Part shown: one piece after another, positions 1 to 11,859 of the stretch
Layout: each line of letters starts with the position of its first letter
Position numbering within the stretch: position 1 is the first letter of the stretch
Assembly: GCA_021234155.1 (NCBI GenBank)
Contig: JAJEKV010000014.1
Location: 8,387,563-8,451,562, forward strand
Source: Isoetes taiwanensis
Lineage: Eukaryota; Streptophyta; Lycopodiopsida; Isoetales; Isoetaceae
Length of the DNA stretch: 64,000 nt
Reading direction: 5' to 3'
Notes under the pieces: generated by a model
Seen by the model: the letters and a program-made list of their open reading frames with translations, nothing else
What the model was told of the DNA's origin: nothing
The model's database searches: none
Made by a program: the position numbers and the translations under genes

Positions 1-686
1 GTAGAATATAATGAAAGGGAAAAGCACCATAATTATCAGTGGATGTCATTTTCTAAAGATAGCTTGGATCATTTATAGCACCACTTTGCAACATTTTATG
101 TATCATTAAGTTACTGAATATCTACTAACTTATCAAACTATAATCCTCTTGCCGCTATTTGAAGAGTCCTTTCATGGGGCCCTACTGGAAGACCCAAACA
201 TGCGAAGTTTTTCAACCACAACAGTCTGCATGGCCTCTTTTGCTGATGCCAATACTTCAATGAGATCTTTCTTAGGCCGGACTATGGACTGCATATAAGT
301 AGTTCGCACTTTTGTATTTATATTAAATTTTCGCACTCCAATCTCAATGCAGGCCTGTGAGACACACATTAAATTTTGAGACTTACACAAATGGTTCGTC
401 TTATTGAAAAGTCTGAAAATGTACCTTCACCGTTTTACAAGGTAAACCAGATGCGCCATGCAGAACTAGTGGTACATTATATTCAGATGCAACAACCTTT
501 AAGTCCTGTTCAGCAGACACAGAATCACACACATATAGCATTAAACACCTTCACTATTTATTGTTAAGAATGACTTTATAACATACCTTAATTAGGTTGG
601 AATCTAATTTGCATTTGCTATAATTCCATTGGTAGTTCATTGACATCTGTAGTGATAAAATTATCGATGAAGCAAACTATCTCACT
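1..686. other. no recognisable gene
   Basis: AT-rich sequence with only short unconvincing open frames. If the Helitron remnant above 687 continued in its own direction (minus strand), a PIF1-type helicase would be expected here. I see no Walker motif or other helicase motif, so the helicase part is missing or too decayed to see. Confidence 0.4.
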
Positions 687-1958
687 CTATGATGCATACG
701 GATATTGCGGAGCTCCATGAATCCACAAGATCATATGATCGTGAGGACTTCCTCTATGCTGAAATTGTATAACACATATAGAGTCCACTACACCACTGGC
801 TAATATTGATTGTTCGCAAAGAACTAACTTTATTCCAGTTATTCTATTTACATAATCCCTTGCACAAGTTACAGGATCGGCTCTAACAAGTTCAAGCACC
901 GTTTTCTTTTCTGTCCACTATTGTTCGTTTGCCTTCTCTACTATATCAGGATTTAAGAACTTCAATGCAGCTACCAAATCTAGCCAATATGCTTCAGCCA
1001 TACTGAACGTTGCAAATATAGCAGGTGGACCTAATTCTCGTATCATTGCCATTGCGTCCTTTTTTACCGCATCTAATTTTTGAGGTGACGGACGTAAGGA
1101 CTTCAAATCATTATATCCCATATTTGTTTTACAAATTTCTCGCAATTTTCCAGAATCCAAAGCATTAATTGCTTTAGATTAAGATTACTTCGTCTACCTC
1201 GGCGGATGCGAAAGTTTGCTGAACCATTGACAAATTGCGGCTCTTCTTTTACTAACTTGAAGAATGTATTTGACACAGACCTTGCAAAACGCCAATCAAA
1301 ATTCATCAATTTCCAATGACAAATTTGCTTATAAGCGGCCTTGGCTCATCTTCAAACAACTCTGGGAAACATATTTCTTCTGCATGTGGAATAGCATACA
1401 ACCCTAAAGGATGAGATCCTTCACCAGGAGCTACGACAACAACCGTATCTTCGTAACCTCTTATCATCTCAGGACTTACATTCCAAACTAAAGTGTCTCC
1501 TTCATGTTCAGTGCTGTTTTGTTCCACATCATCATCAACTGCATCAATCTCGATGACATCAATATTCTTCTAAATAAAGCACTCCAATCTTCAATAACTT
1601 TAACGTTTGCCTCCATGTATAAATTGCTATTTTGTATTGAGTTCAATGCTGAGATTACGACAAAGGGTCAAACAGAACCTTCCGTGTGTGCACTTACATC
1701 AGACATTCTTCTTTTCAGCTGCAACCTTGACACATCTTCATTATCATGTAAACGTGGTAATGCAACTTGAGTTCCTTCGACATCTGCAGCGACGTGTATC
1801 AGGGCCCCACGTGATCGTTGCTGACCAACTCTATTATCTGATAATGATATTAAAGCAAACGGAATTCTCAATGACACGAGCCGATTTTCCAATTCTGATA
1901 ACTTCTTCACATCTTCTGATGCACAATGCACTTTCTTTTCCGACTGCAATTTTGGCAC
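687..1958 (-). pseudogene. Helitron Rep (Helitron-like N / HUH) remnant
   Basis: Broken minus-strand coding remnant of a Helitron replication initiator. Read from 1958 downward: a segment with LRIPFALISLSDNR and then LPRLHDNED...LQLKRRM, the N-terminal region found before Helitron Rep domains; a segment with VVAPGEGSHPLGL...AEEICFPELF at about 1306-1527; a segment with MIRELGPPAIFATFSMAEAYW at about 918-1160, the conserved start of the Helitron-like N domain; and FQHRGSPHDHMILWIHGAP at about 687-780. The HDH in the last segment is the HUH metal-binding motif. The frame changes several times and stops intervene, so it cannot encode a working protein. The catalytic tyrosine region and the helicase are not seen. 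Family knowledge: Rep/HUH nicks and transfers DNA for rolling-circle-like transposition. Confidence 0.8.
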
Positions 1959-2069
1959 GTGTAACTACGAACATTATATGGTTTACCATTAATCAGATTC
2001 CAAATATTCTTGAATCAGATACCACTAATTAGATTCTTAACATCAAAATGAAAAGAGCAGATATAAATG

Positions 2070-3110
2070 CTGGGTACTCACGCAATACACTCATCAAGAC
2101 ACTTTAGCAAAGGCAAGAAATGAATATTAGCGACACTCGTACTTGGCGCATAAAATTGTGTCGTTATCTGCAATAAGCAGTAGTAATCTCAATGGCAGCT
2201 TTCATAACTTTGGGAAGGCCCAATAGACTAAGTCCTCTATGACCAACTGCATTGTTGGTAAACATACATCAGCATATTACATTTTCAAGTTCATCAAAAT
2301 AGTTCAGCTTGTTCCGTAAAGCATCAGCAAATTCAACTAGTTTGTCTTTCTTCATGACCTGCAATCCTATCAAGTTGCCACATAATTAGCATAAAGGGAC
2401 TAAAGAAACTTGAATACTAATCTGCATAGCTAAAGGGAAACTATATTTAAAGACAACTATAAGATAATTCCACCATAACACTGTAATCGGAGACGCACAG
2501 TTGCCTCGTGAAGATTAAATTGCATGCATGGATGGACTATCGCCATCTCATTTTTCTGTTTGTTATGAAGGTTGTTTCCTACATTAAGCAACTAAGTGCC
2601 TATCAGTCTCTCGCAAGCATCATGAAGTGTACTGGTCTTTATCGCAACTGCTTGGTGTTGCGTTTGCAAATCATCAAATAAACCAAGTGTGTTATCCACC
2701 TGAGGTTGCATATGTGAAGCTTGGGTTAAACAGAAAGTTAAACAAGCATTAAGCCTAGTTCCAAATCAGTACCTGATTAAGAATTCTTTCACAGGTTTGA
2801 AGGTGTCCTGTAAGGGTGTTCACATACCGCCGTTATTTTTCTTCTGTCTGTAAATATGATCAAACAAATACATGGAAATTTTGCAACTAATCCCACAACT
2901 TGAAAACATTTGCAATGAAAAGGAAACGAACCTCTGACTTCATGGCAGACTCCAAATCAGTATGCCACTTATAGAACTGCACACCAATTTAATAATCAAT
3001 CTTATTTCCATGCTGCGCCTCTTAAGGCTTTGTCAACTTACCTGGTGTCAATTAAGCAAGACCACATCAAAAGTGGTGTGCATTTCACTTTGTGGAGTTG
3101 TGGAATTCGT
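2070..3110 (-). pseudogene. COG3: decayed COG3 (conserved oligomeric Golgi subunit 3) exon fragments
   Basis: Several short minus-strand exon-like blocks, in correct order and separated by introns, match plant COG3, a vesicle-tethering subunit of the Golgi COG complex. From high to low coordinate: FYKWHTDLESAMKSE (about 2930-2985); TEEK, a stop, then RRYVNTLTGHLQTCERILNQ followed by a GT donor (about 2770-2860); LGLFDDLQTQHQAVA...TLHDACERL (about 2600-2710); [20 protein letters not shown] (about 2290-2360); FLPLLKCLDECIA with a GT donor (about 2085-2130). A TAA interrupts the TEEK block and the first block needs a frameshift. Only the N-terminal part of COG3 is present and the remaining exons are absent. 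It sits between Helitron Rep and RPA-like remnants on the same strand, so capture by a Helitron is the likely origin. A broken resident COG3 gene is the alternative. Confidence 0.82.
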
Positions 3111-4146
3111 TTCTTCTAGTTTTACTGACTCCTTAGTTTATTTCAAGTACAAAGATAGTGGATGTTTACAAAAGTTTAGCAAGACTTTACGCAAAAATGA
3201 TTCTTACAAACTCCAATTACAAAAGTTTAGCAAGACTTTACGCAAAAATGATTCTTACAAACTCCAATTCCTCCTACTTTCATTCAACACTCATTGAATT
3301 ACAGAGATGCTTGCGGCTCACATTTCAGTTGTGGACCATCACTTAATTACATCTATCTATAGGAGCTCATAGATAAATGGAACATGCATCTTCCATCTAT
3401 CAACTATATGAGAACACATGGATGCAGGCATCTTAAATATCTTAGCACGCAAAAACTGCATAGCATTAAAGGTTCCCTTCCATGTTTTAATACAAACTGT
3501 TCTCTGATGCTACAGCAAATGCCTCTCAACACAAATTGCCCATTTCAACACAAACATGCTGCCATACTCATTTAAACAAGCAAGTGATTCCATTGTTTCA
3601 ATAACAATCTTTACTTAAGGACCAAAGGTTAACCTTACCCAAGATCACAATAACACAAAGACATAAATTACCTTATCTTTGGAGCGCCTTCCCATTTTCA
3701 TATCTAAAGGCCATTTATATTCCCAACAAAATATCAAAGAATCCACATCTTAAAAACAACAGATTCAAAACATACCTTAATGATGCTCATTATGAAACAA
3801 AAATGTCAGACATATGTAGCTCCATTATAGTAGAGTCTCAGACCAAAAACACCAAACCTAAGACTCGATATGACATTGATGGATTCATTGTTTTAGCACA
3901 GTCTCCTCCTAATATATGATTACATTTCATGAACAACAAGACACAATCATTAATTTGTTTTGAACAATCAAATCAATTTAAGTAACATAAACTACAATTG
4001 CATTACACTTCAGTACAAAAGCATACTTTCATTTACTTAATTACAAATATTTAACCTCGATACTATAACCTAACAACTATGCCAACTTCTGAACAACCAA
4101 CCATAGAACCTAAACAACTAGAAAATTCATGATTTCTCCGGTATAG
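3111..4146. other. AT-rich spacer with a 51-bp tandem duplication
   Basis: No gene is recognised. The stretch contains two adjacent 51-bp copies at 3167-3217 and 3218-3268, which give a repeated peptide-like pattern in one frame, a shadow of the repeat. The rest is A/T-rich sequence without coding features. Confidence 0.5.
3167..3268. repeat. 51-bp tandem duplication, two copies
   Basis: The unit starting TACAAAAGTTTAGC occurs at 3167 and again at 3218. The copies are virtually identical, which indicates a recent local duplication. Confidence 0.95.
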
Positions 4147-5501
4147 TTACATATTAACTGGCCTATTACGCAAAAACATCCTTTGCAACTCATGTGGATC
4201 ACGCATAAGTGCTGACAAAGTCCCTCCATCTTTGTACCCAAACAATGCATCTAAAACCTGCCCACCGACAGAAATGCGCACAGTCTTAGTTGGCGTTACT
4301 ATTTTCCCTAGTAATGTCAATTGTCCCCTCACATCTCATCCACCACACCTAATGCAGATAGCATCTACATGATTTTCCTCCAAACAGTTATTGCAAACAA
4401 ACTCGGTGATGTTCTTTGCATCAACCTGTAATCGCAACTGCCCTGTAATCTGTTCCACACAACATCTAAAATGTTTAACTAAACAACTTTGGAAATAATA
4501 AATCATACAAACCTAATACATTGAACACGAAACTAATACCTCACCACCGTTTAGCAGCTGATTGTGGGTCGAGAACACAACATTCCTTAGATATTCAACA
4601 AAAGCACCATTGTATTTAAAGACGGTAAGAAATGCGCTCTTAGAAGGGCTCAAAGGCCTAAACGCTAGAATTGCTCCTGTGGTGACAAGACTTCGAGAAT
4701 TCGACACAATACAATGTGCAATGCTCTTGAACAATGCCACTGGCCTTGCTCCAGACAAATACAACGTCTTCAGACATTCAAATTAAGACCTCTTCTCACT
4801 GCAAAAATATAGCTCAGCTGAATCCTCTGCACGTACACCATCTGCAATACGTAACAAAGGCTCATTCCTTGTCTCGTCCAACCCAATGATTGTAGCCATT
4901 ATACTACCATTCACTCACAAGTGACATGGTGCTTCTACCAAAGCTGCTACATGCGGCCCTTGTGTAGGTAACAATTTCAACACTATCTGCTCGCTAGAAA
5001 CAAAATACATTTCTGTCTGAGGCAAAATTTGTATAACACTTTCACAATCACCATATTGAAAAGAACGATCTGTAGGTATAATACCATAGTTCTTGATACC
5101 CAACCAAGTACCGGGCTTAAGAAACCATTGCGCACGATGGAAACCACTTCCTTCTGCACTGACCGTTATGGTTTGACAGGCTTATTGATCTACCACATCT
5201 GCCATCAGAATACATTCCTTACAAGTCCCTGTCCATTCGAATGTCTATATTGAGCAAGCACAAGAACACGTATATGGTTCCCAGGAAATTGCATCAAAGA
5301 AAAACAATTTTGCTGCAACATTTGCAAAGGTCCTTGTGAGCCTGGCTCCAAATAAAACAAATTGTCCATTTCATGCAGCTCCATCTCTAAATTTATAGAA
5401 TTGTTACACTGACCAACAGCATTAACATAATTCAAATCCTCGGCTTGCACCTTTTCAATTTGCATCGAAGTAACCGAAGAAACCGTAAAACTAGATGCCA
5501 T
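4147..5501 (-). pseudogene. RPA70-like OB-fold/zinc-ribbon gene remnant, probably Helitron-associated
   Basis: A spliced minus-strand gene remnant. Exon 1 starts MASSFTVSSVTS at 5501 and runs to a GTAAGG donor near 5222. After an intron of about 70 bp ending CAGTGCAG, the frame resumes as GSGFHRAQWFLKPGTWLGIK, giving a smooth join. The coding sense continues through DRSFQYGDCESVIQ, is cut by in-frame stops near 4915 and 4785, and continues with YLSGARPVALFKS...AFLTVFKYNGAF (4513-4764). The last block carries FVCNNCLEEN...AICIRCGG, a CxxC...CxxC zinc ribbon, followed after one stop by RGQLTLLGKIV...VLDALFGYKDGG. This ribbon-plus-OB arrangement resembles the C-terminal domain of RPA70, the single-strand DNA-binding replication factor. 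Plant Helitrons commonly carry RPA-like genes, and this one is on the same strand as the Helitron Rep remnant. The assignment rests on pattern only. Confidence 0.5.
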
Positions 5502-6127
5502 GGCGAACTAAAGCTAAAATGCATCACAAACGTACAAGCCTAATGTCGCAGATTTCATATTCTTTATATACAAGACAATTGCAACGCTGTCTTTAACTTA
5601 TCAAATAGTCAGGATTTATTGCCAAAACAAACTTCAGTAAACTAAACTACACCAACGAGTTCACAATTGTTGCCCAATATAAACTTGACTGAACTGAACT
5701 AAAGTGAACAATCCAAAATAACAGTTCTACATTTCATATCCACATGTATTCTACAACAATAACATGCGTCAATGCTCCATCTATTTGCCAATCATATTTT
5801 CTTCACTTCTTATGATCCCTTATTGTCGTTCATATTGCGCCACTAGGCATGTAAGAATCAGTGACACATGAGAATCGATATTATGCATCAGCAATCCCAG
5901 AGATCATACAAACTAATGTAGTAACAAAAGTACCTAGCCGACCTTACTACCTAGGCTATGCCACACTCAAAATGCTACTATTATGTTCGTTTTATGTAAA
6001 TAGCTATCAAACAATTGTACATAATAAAAATACTACTAAATAAAGAGACAGTAACTTCTTTTGCCCATCTGATTTGGGACATTTAAGAATAAGAATGTTC
6101 TTAGCACATAAATCTCGAGAATTATAT

Positions 6128-6163
<36 letters not shown>

Positions 6164-7074
6164 AAATTGATCCATGGGATGAATACACTACAATTGTCAC
6201 AGTTTTATACTTTGTAAATGAACCTTTTTGAAAATAGTCATATGATACCTTGGCCATAAGAATTCCAACCTCCACTTGAGCACTTCTCAATACCACAACA
6301 ATGGCATTTTGATTTTCCTTAGGCATCCTCATGAATTAATTATGAAGACTTTAAGACATCCTTAGAAACTAATGTTAATGGACTAATGTGCATGATGATA
6401 CACTCTACTTAATCGTTAAGCATAAGCAAATGCTAAATGTATATCGACTAATTGAAACTTTATTGCTTTTATGCCTCAATAAGAAAATATGTTGATAGAA
6501 ATCAGATAAACACGTTCCACCATATTTTAAAATATTGTAGGCCACTGTTCAAGAACAAATGCTAAATCTTCCTGATACACTGTCGATTTTTCTAGGAGAA
6601 GCCCCTTGAAGTTTACATAGCTCATCTCGTCGACAAGATAGCTGTACCGACAAGATGTCCCCATTGCTGTAGACACCGGACATTGTATTGGTTCCCTTAC
6701 AAAAATAAGAATTCATTGTACCTCAAAACCAAAGCATTATTTGTATACCCTGAATGTACAATTGATAAGCGATGTTATAAATAATAGCCAACACTCTTCA
6801 ACAACCAGGGTAAAAGAGACCGAAGATGCGAACAGACTTCGACTTTGCAATTGGTGACATCTCATCAACTATTGTTGTGTCGGCTTGAAAGACAACAACA
6901 GGCCTATATCCTCTGCTCAAGGGAACAAGGTATCTCATTCAGACCCCTAATCTTTGCACAAAACATTGCAAAAGCCTTTACAAATCTAAATCTAAGATAA
7001 ACTAAAAATAAATTGCTTGTCAATACTTGAATACTCCCTAGAGCAATCAAGCAATATAAAACATAAGGCAACCC
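5502..7074. other. gene-free spacer with poly(A) tract
   Basis: No gene seen. A run of about 31 A residues at 6132-6162 could be the tail of an old retroposed insertion, but I found no clear target duplication. The remainder is AT-rich and runs up to the truncated LTR at about 7075. Confidence 0.45.
6132..6162 (+). repeat. poly(A) tract
   Basis: About 31 consecutive A residues. It may mark the 3' end of a retroposed element inserted in plus orientation. No flanking duplication supports this. Confidence 0.6.
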
Positions 7075-7669
7075 ATGGTTTTGGGGGTGTGATGTGGCAT
7101 TCCCTTATTGGTTAAAATAAATATAAAGGAAAATCGAAGATCCCTGATCGCAGGCTGCTATAAGCAGCCAGATCAATTTAAAATAGGTCGGATCTGAGCA
7201 TAGGATGCTCAATTTCTGCTCCAGAAAAGGCCCATCTGCCTTTTTCTAGCTATTCTTGGCCGTAAAGGCCTTATAAAAGGATTTGGTGACGATTTCTGGA
7301 ATCGCAGTTTTACCTCTGGAGCCAAGCAATTGGAGTATTCTGCTTTCCCTGGCTGCTTGATCTTCAGCCTCTGGGGGTTTAGCGCCATTTCGAATTGATT
7401 GGTAATCAATTCGGCTTGTTCCGAGCAACTCCATATTTTGGTGCTGCTTGTGAGGTCACTCCGTTCTTGGAGCGTTCATGACTTCTCTTTGAGCAATACT
7501 GCTACTGCAATATCAAGTTCTTGCGATAGAACTTCTGAAGCTGGGCTTCAGGCTGATCCTGGGGATCAGTGGCGGTTGTGCGTGGGGAGTTCTAGGAACT
7601 CATGGTTGAGGGGAACTATGGGAGTTCTAGGCAGCACAATCGGACCTACTTCCTGTAGGTTGTGACCGT
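7075..7669 (+). repeat. 5' LTR, missing its first part
   Basis: The stretch from about 7085 (GTGTGATGTGGCATT) to about 7375 matches 13290-13580. The first about 190 bp of the LTR, present at 13093-13284, are absent here, so the 5' end of the element is lost. The end is set approximately by the primer-binding-like site at 7671. Confidence 0.75.
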
Positions 7670-7716
7670 TTGATATCAGAGCCCAGTTTCGAGCCATGGC
7701 TGATCCAACATAGGGT

Positions 7717-9060
7717 ATGGGGCAACCAATTGATGGGTTGCCAACTATAGCTTTAACGGATGTCATAGTACCTGCGCTCCAAGACATCCATTTGGAAGAC
7801 TTCCCTGTGCTCGATTTTGAAGCGATGCTGCAGGCACAACCTAGTGTGGGGTTGTCAGCTCCATCCATAATTGCTGTTAGTGTGCAGCCTCTTAGTAGTA
7901 CCGGACACCCTGGGGGTAACCCAGTTCCACAGGCAGGCTTGGCAACTAGCGAGGCGAGTACTGTTGTCAATGGAGTAGGCTCTGGGAGCAGTACTCCAAC
8001 AGCACCATTGCTGGTGACTACGATAACAGTTACTACTGTGCCAGAGGGTTCCCCAGAAGAGCAATCCTTGATTGCTAGAACCCTGGACAATATGCAGCGA
8101 CAAATGAATCGATGGATTCTGGAAAGCGCTGCCCGGGAGCAACATCTTAAAGAGTCTATTGATAGGCTCATGCAGAACTCTAGGAGTACTGCAAATAATT
8201 CCACAACCCAAACGGTACGAGGTACTGCAAGGGGACAGGCAGCTGCGAATGCACCACTTGTGGTTGGTCACTCTATGCCAGACACAGTCAACCAGCTGTG
8301 AGTGATCCTCCCACGGAAACCTTGAAAAGAGTCTCAGAAGACGAAATCAAAGCTCCGGAAAACACGAAAATGCCAGAGTTTGATGGAACGGGAACGCCAG
8401 AGGATGCGATGCTCTAGCTGGGTCGCATGAAATTATATTATGCGGCTACTAAGAAAGGCGATACCGCAAAGGTATTGCACGCCTCTCTTAACTTAAAAGG
8501 CTGCTTCGTGGTGGACTATCCACACTGACAGCGGAAAGACTTTCTGGTCTTGGACAGACTTCTTTAAACAATTCAAAGATGAGTATGCGCATCATTTTGA
8601 TAGTCGCCATGCACTAATATCACTCCGGAAGTCAGTGCAAATTGGGACTTTACAGGAGTACGTTAGTAAGCTCCGTGGGTTGTTTGCGAGACTTCCCGAC
8701 CTTACCCCTCAGATGAGGGTAGACCACTTTGTCAACGGTCTGAAAGAAGTCAGTATTAAAACACACCAATTGCAAGCAGAACCAAAGGCTTCGAGGAAGC
8801 AGTGGAGCTTACAAGGAAAGGTTGGTCGTGGGGAACCTTAGAAGACCAAGAAGAGTTTTGATTGGAAGTCAAAATGAGCTGATAATTCTGCGGATGCGTC
8901 ATCTGCTAAGAAGAGGAAGCGGAATCAGTCTAATAAAAAGGCTGCGGGGCAGTCTAAAGATTCCAGTCAAAAGAAGGCAGCTATAAAGTGCTATAATTGC
9001 CAGGGCATGGGTCATTATACGAGAGAATGTCCTAAGCTGCAAAAGCCAAAGAAGACAGTA
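7717..9060 (+). pseudogene. chromovirus gag with CCHC zinc knuckle, broken
   Basis: Capsid/nucleocapsid precursor. The first open frame (7717-8301) contains a helical stretch around SLIARTLDNMQRQMNRWI. The capsid region follows at 8340-8850 with MPEFDGTGTPEDA and GTLQEYVSKLRGLFARLPD, typical of gag. The nucleocapsid has a lysine-rich run and then CYNCQGMGHYTREC (about 8988-9029), a perfect CX2CX4HX4C knuckle that binds RNA. Stops at about 8301, 8417 and 8841 and frame changes break the frame. Its place upstream of the protease and pol remnants fixes the identity. Confidence 0.85.
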
Positions 9061-9845
9061 GCTGTAACGGCCAAAACACCATCGGATGGTGAAGCTGTGA
9101 AGACGTTGTTGTCCATCGCGGGAGAAGAAAGCATGGTAAATGATTCTTCTAAAGTTTTCTTTGGTAAAGTTATACGTGTTCTAAGTAGAATCAAGGGAAA
9201 GAATGTGGTTGTTCTTATCGCTGCGAGCACTGACAATTTCTTGTCTGCAAACTTAGCAAGGGAGTTAGGCCTAGAGCTGACGAAGGTGACTCCGTATGTG
9301 GTTGAAGGAGAGGTGGGGCCTCAAGTTCAGCGTGGAGATCAACAAGCGCAGGGCGTAGACTTGATACTTCAAGATAGAAATTCACCTAGAGCAGTACAGT
9401 TTAGAATTGACGTCGATTTGATCAATTTGAAATGTTATGATGTCATTTTAGGGATAAAATGGCTTCAAACTGCACGTCCGCTCATTGACTGGGCATCCCA
9501 TGCGTTAACTTTCAAGTTAGAAGACACTAAGTCTGTTAGTATACAAGGATCACCTTATGTGGGATCCGGGAAATTGTTGTCGGCCACTCAGGAAAAAACT
9601 GCTTTTAGAGTGAATAATAATCAAGTTTTTGGAATTTATGTATACGATGATGATATATGTGCTAAAACTTGTAATTCACTTGTAGCGCAATCGGATGGAA
9701 GCTCCCAACTTCATCCTCAGTTACTTGATCTTTTGGAAAGATACAAGGATGTGTTTCTCGAGGAGTTGCCTATAGGGCCACCTCCGTCGAGCATGAGTTT
9801 GACCTCGAGCCTGGAACTAAACCAATGGCAAGAGCGCTTTAGCGC
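9061..9845 (+). pseudogene. chromovirus retropepsin-like protease region
   Basis: This continues the gag frame, open from 9007 to 9849. The retropepsin region should read LIDSGSTxNF; here it reads VVLIAASTDNFLSANLARELG (about 9205-9264), so the catalytic Asp-Ser-Gly is replaced and the enzyme would be inactive. The flap and C-terminal part (YDVILGIKWLQTARPLIDW, about 9438-9495) are well kept. The product would cleave the Gag-Pol polyprotein in virus-like particles. The frame ends just before the RT frame. Confidence 0.8.
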
Positions 9846-11342
9846 TTGAGTCCTCTTGAATTAGAGAAAGTTAAAAAGCAAGTTAAGAAATTGCTTGAAA
9901 AGGGTTTTATCCAACCAAGTAAATTTTCTTTTGCAGCATCAATGATGCTAGTTAAGAAAAAAGATGAGACTATGTGCATGTGCATAGATTATCGCGCGCT
10001 TAACAAAGCAACAATTAAGGATAGATATCCTTTACCATGGATTGACGATATCTTAGATCGTTTGGGCGGTGCAACTTCGTTTCCAAGATTGATCTGAGAA
10101 GTGGATATCATTAAATTAAGATCCGTGAAGGTGATGAGCCAAAAATAGCTTTTCGAGCTCATCAGGGTCATTATGAGTTCTTAATCATGCCCTTTGGTCT
10201 CCCCAATGCGCCAGCTACCTTCATGAGGTTAATGAACCGAGTATTCGCTGTTCAAACAATTCAGTGGCCTTGTGTCAAAGCCCTCTTTATCTTTCGATTT
10301 CTAACAATTTTTCTGTGAATATTTGGCTTTGGAGTTAATCCTTTAATAAAGGCTGCAACAAAGTACGGTGTATTAGAATTTGACTTCTTTGGCATTTCAA
10401 AAGATAAGAGATAAACCTCTCAACATAATAGTTTATACTTTCACCAAAGCAAATGCAAAATGACTATAATTTATTTGCAAGTCTTGAGGCACAGAAAGCT
10501 TCCCAAACCTTGCCAAAAACTTCTAAACAAGAGACTCATAAGTGATAGTGCCCATAATATAGTAACATGGTCACACCACGCACTAACTTCATCTGCCGTC
10601 ATGCATTTTTCAAATTCAAAAGACTCACAACCTTCTTTTGTAACCATAGTCTTGATAGTACTCATTAAAAAGTTTTAGAAAATGGCTTGCATCCATATTT
10701 GAACTCGGGTTCATAAATAGGTGGTGGCACAGGTAAACTCAAATAATCGATAGGTAGAAGAAAACACATGCTGCAAAACTGGGACTTGAGATAGTTGGGC
10801 ATTTTCTTCTTGTTTCAGCATTTCAGTATGATCATTTAAATCAATGTTCAACAGATCCAAAAAAGATCTCAATAGAACCTCCAAAACGTTAACATCAAAC
10901 CTGGTACTTAAAGTTAACTTGAGAGAGATAGCTTGAAAAAAGATTCTCAAGCTAGGTTACTTAAAACCTCCATATCACTTGAAGTGATCAGTTTGTAGCA
11001 CAAATTTCTTTGAGAAACTCATTGGAAGAACACTTTCAACATCTAGAGCAAGTGCTTAAAGTGTTGTGATCCAATAAGTTGTATGCCAAAACCTCTAAAT
11101 GCGATTTCCTCAAGCAAAGGGTTGCTTATTTGGGTCACATCTTGTGGGGAGGGAGTGTCTCCAGACCCTAGCAAGGTACGAGCGGTACAGGAATGGACTC
11201 AACCTGAGAATGTTCATGAGTCGAGAAGTTTTCTTGGGTTGGCTACCTATTATAGAAAATTTGTACCTAAGTTTTCTAAGGTAGTAGCCCCGCTCACCGA
11301 TCTTTTGAGGAAAGTTCAAGAGTATGTGTGGGGTCGAGCTTA
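9846..11342 (+). pseudogene. chromovirus reverse transcriptase, interrupted
   Basis: RT that would copy element RNA into DNA. The N-terminal half (9846-10235) reads LLEKGFIQPSKF, then CIDYRALNKATIKDRYPLPW, and after a frameshift KIDLRSGYH and [16 protein letters not shown]. At about 10236 the match stops. It resumes at about 11018 with SLEEHFQHLEQVLKVL and continues as GVSPDPSKVRAVQEW and SRSFLGLATYYRKFVPKFS. The YxDD catalytic block that should lie between is missing, replaced by about 780 bp of unrelated sequence. The gene cannot be functional. Confidence 0.88.
10236..11017 (-). mobile_element. foreign gypsy gag fragment inserted in RT
   Basis: Sequence breaking the chromovirus RT. On the minus strand, 10471-10665 reads ESFEFEKCMTADEVSAWCDH, and further down [20 protein letters not shown] (about 10305-10370). 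These align with gag of the element at 33442-45849 (EVRAWLEYV and HLVASFIRGLSNRPRVYRKM). It is therefore a decayed gag piece of the same broad gypsy group, in the opposite orientation to its host element. No LTRs or target duplication are seen, so a deletion or rearrangement may have followed insertion. The boundaries are approximate. Confidence 0.65.
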
Positions 11343-11832
11343 GCAAGAGACCTTTGAACGGATTAAAAGTCTTTTGGTGAGTAGTCCAGTACTGAAGGTA
11401 CCTGACCTCAACGAGTCGTTTGAGGTATACACGGATGCTTGCGGGCAAGCTCTAGGAGTTGTGCTCTAGGAGTTGTGCTTATGCATATGAAAGTCGTAAG
11501 CTTAATCAAGCAGAACGGAATTATGCGACATATAAGCAGGAACTATTGACTATAGTTCATGCATTGAAGACGGGCGGTACTACTTGAGATATGGTACCAG
11601 TAAAGAGCCACACAATTTTGTGGTTTATACTAACAACAAGCCCTTGAGGTTTTTGCAAAGCCAAGCTGAGATTAGTCCTAGGCAAGCTAGGTGGCTTGAC
11701 TTTTTGCATGAGTTCCATTTTAGTATTGAGCATACCCCTGGAAAGAATAATCCGGTTGCGGATGCCTTATCCAGGATTAAGCATTTGAGTACTTTGATGG
11801 TAGGGGAGAGTGATCTCTTCCAAAGGATTTAA
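11343..11832 (+). pseudogene. chromovirus RNase H domain, broken
   Basis: Removes the RNA strand during reverse transcription. Visible blocks are LNESFEVYTDACGQALGVVL (about 11410-11468), with the first catalytic Asp in YTDA; RKLNQAERNYATYKQELL (about 11495-11550); and an open frame 11584-11832 with NFVVYTNNKPLRFL and FSIEHTPGKNNPVADALSR. Stops at 11341 and 11467 and a small duplication (GGAGTTGTGCTCTAGGAGTTGTGCT) disrupt the frame. Confidence 0.85.
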
Positions 11833-11859
11833 GACGCATATCAAGAAGATAAGCAACAA

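Noticed and set aside
7566-8204. 212-codon minus-strand frame over the chromovirus leader and gag
   Set aside because: Antisense shadow of the gag frame at 7717-8301, with no family features.
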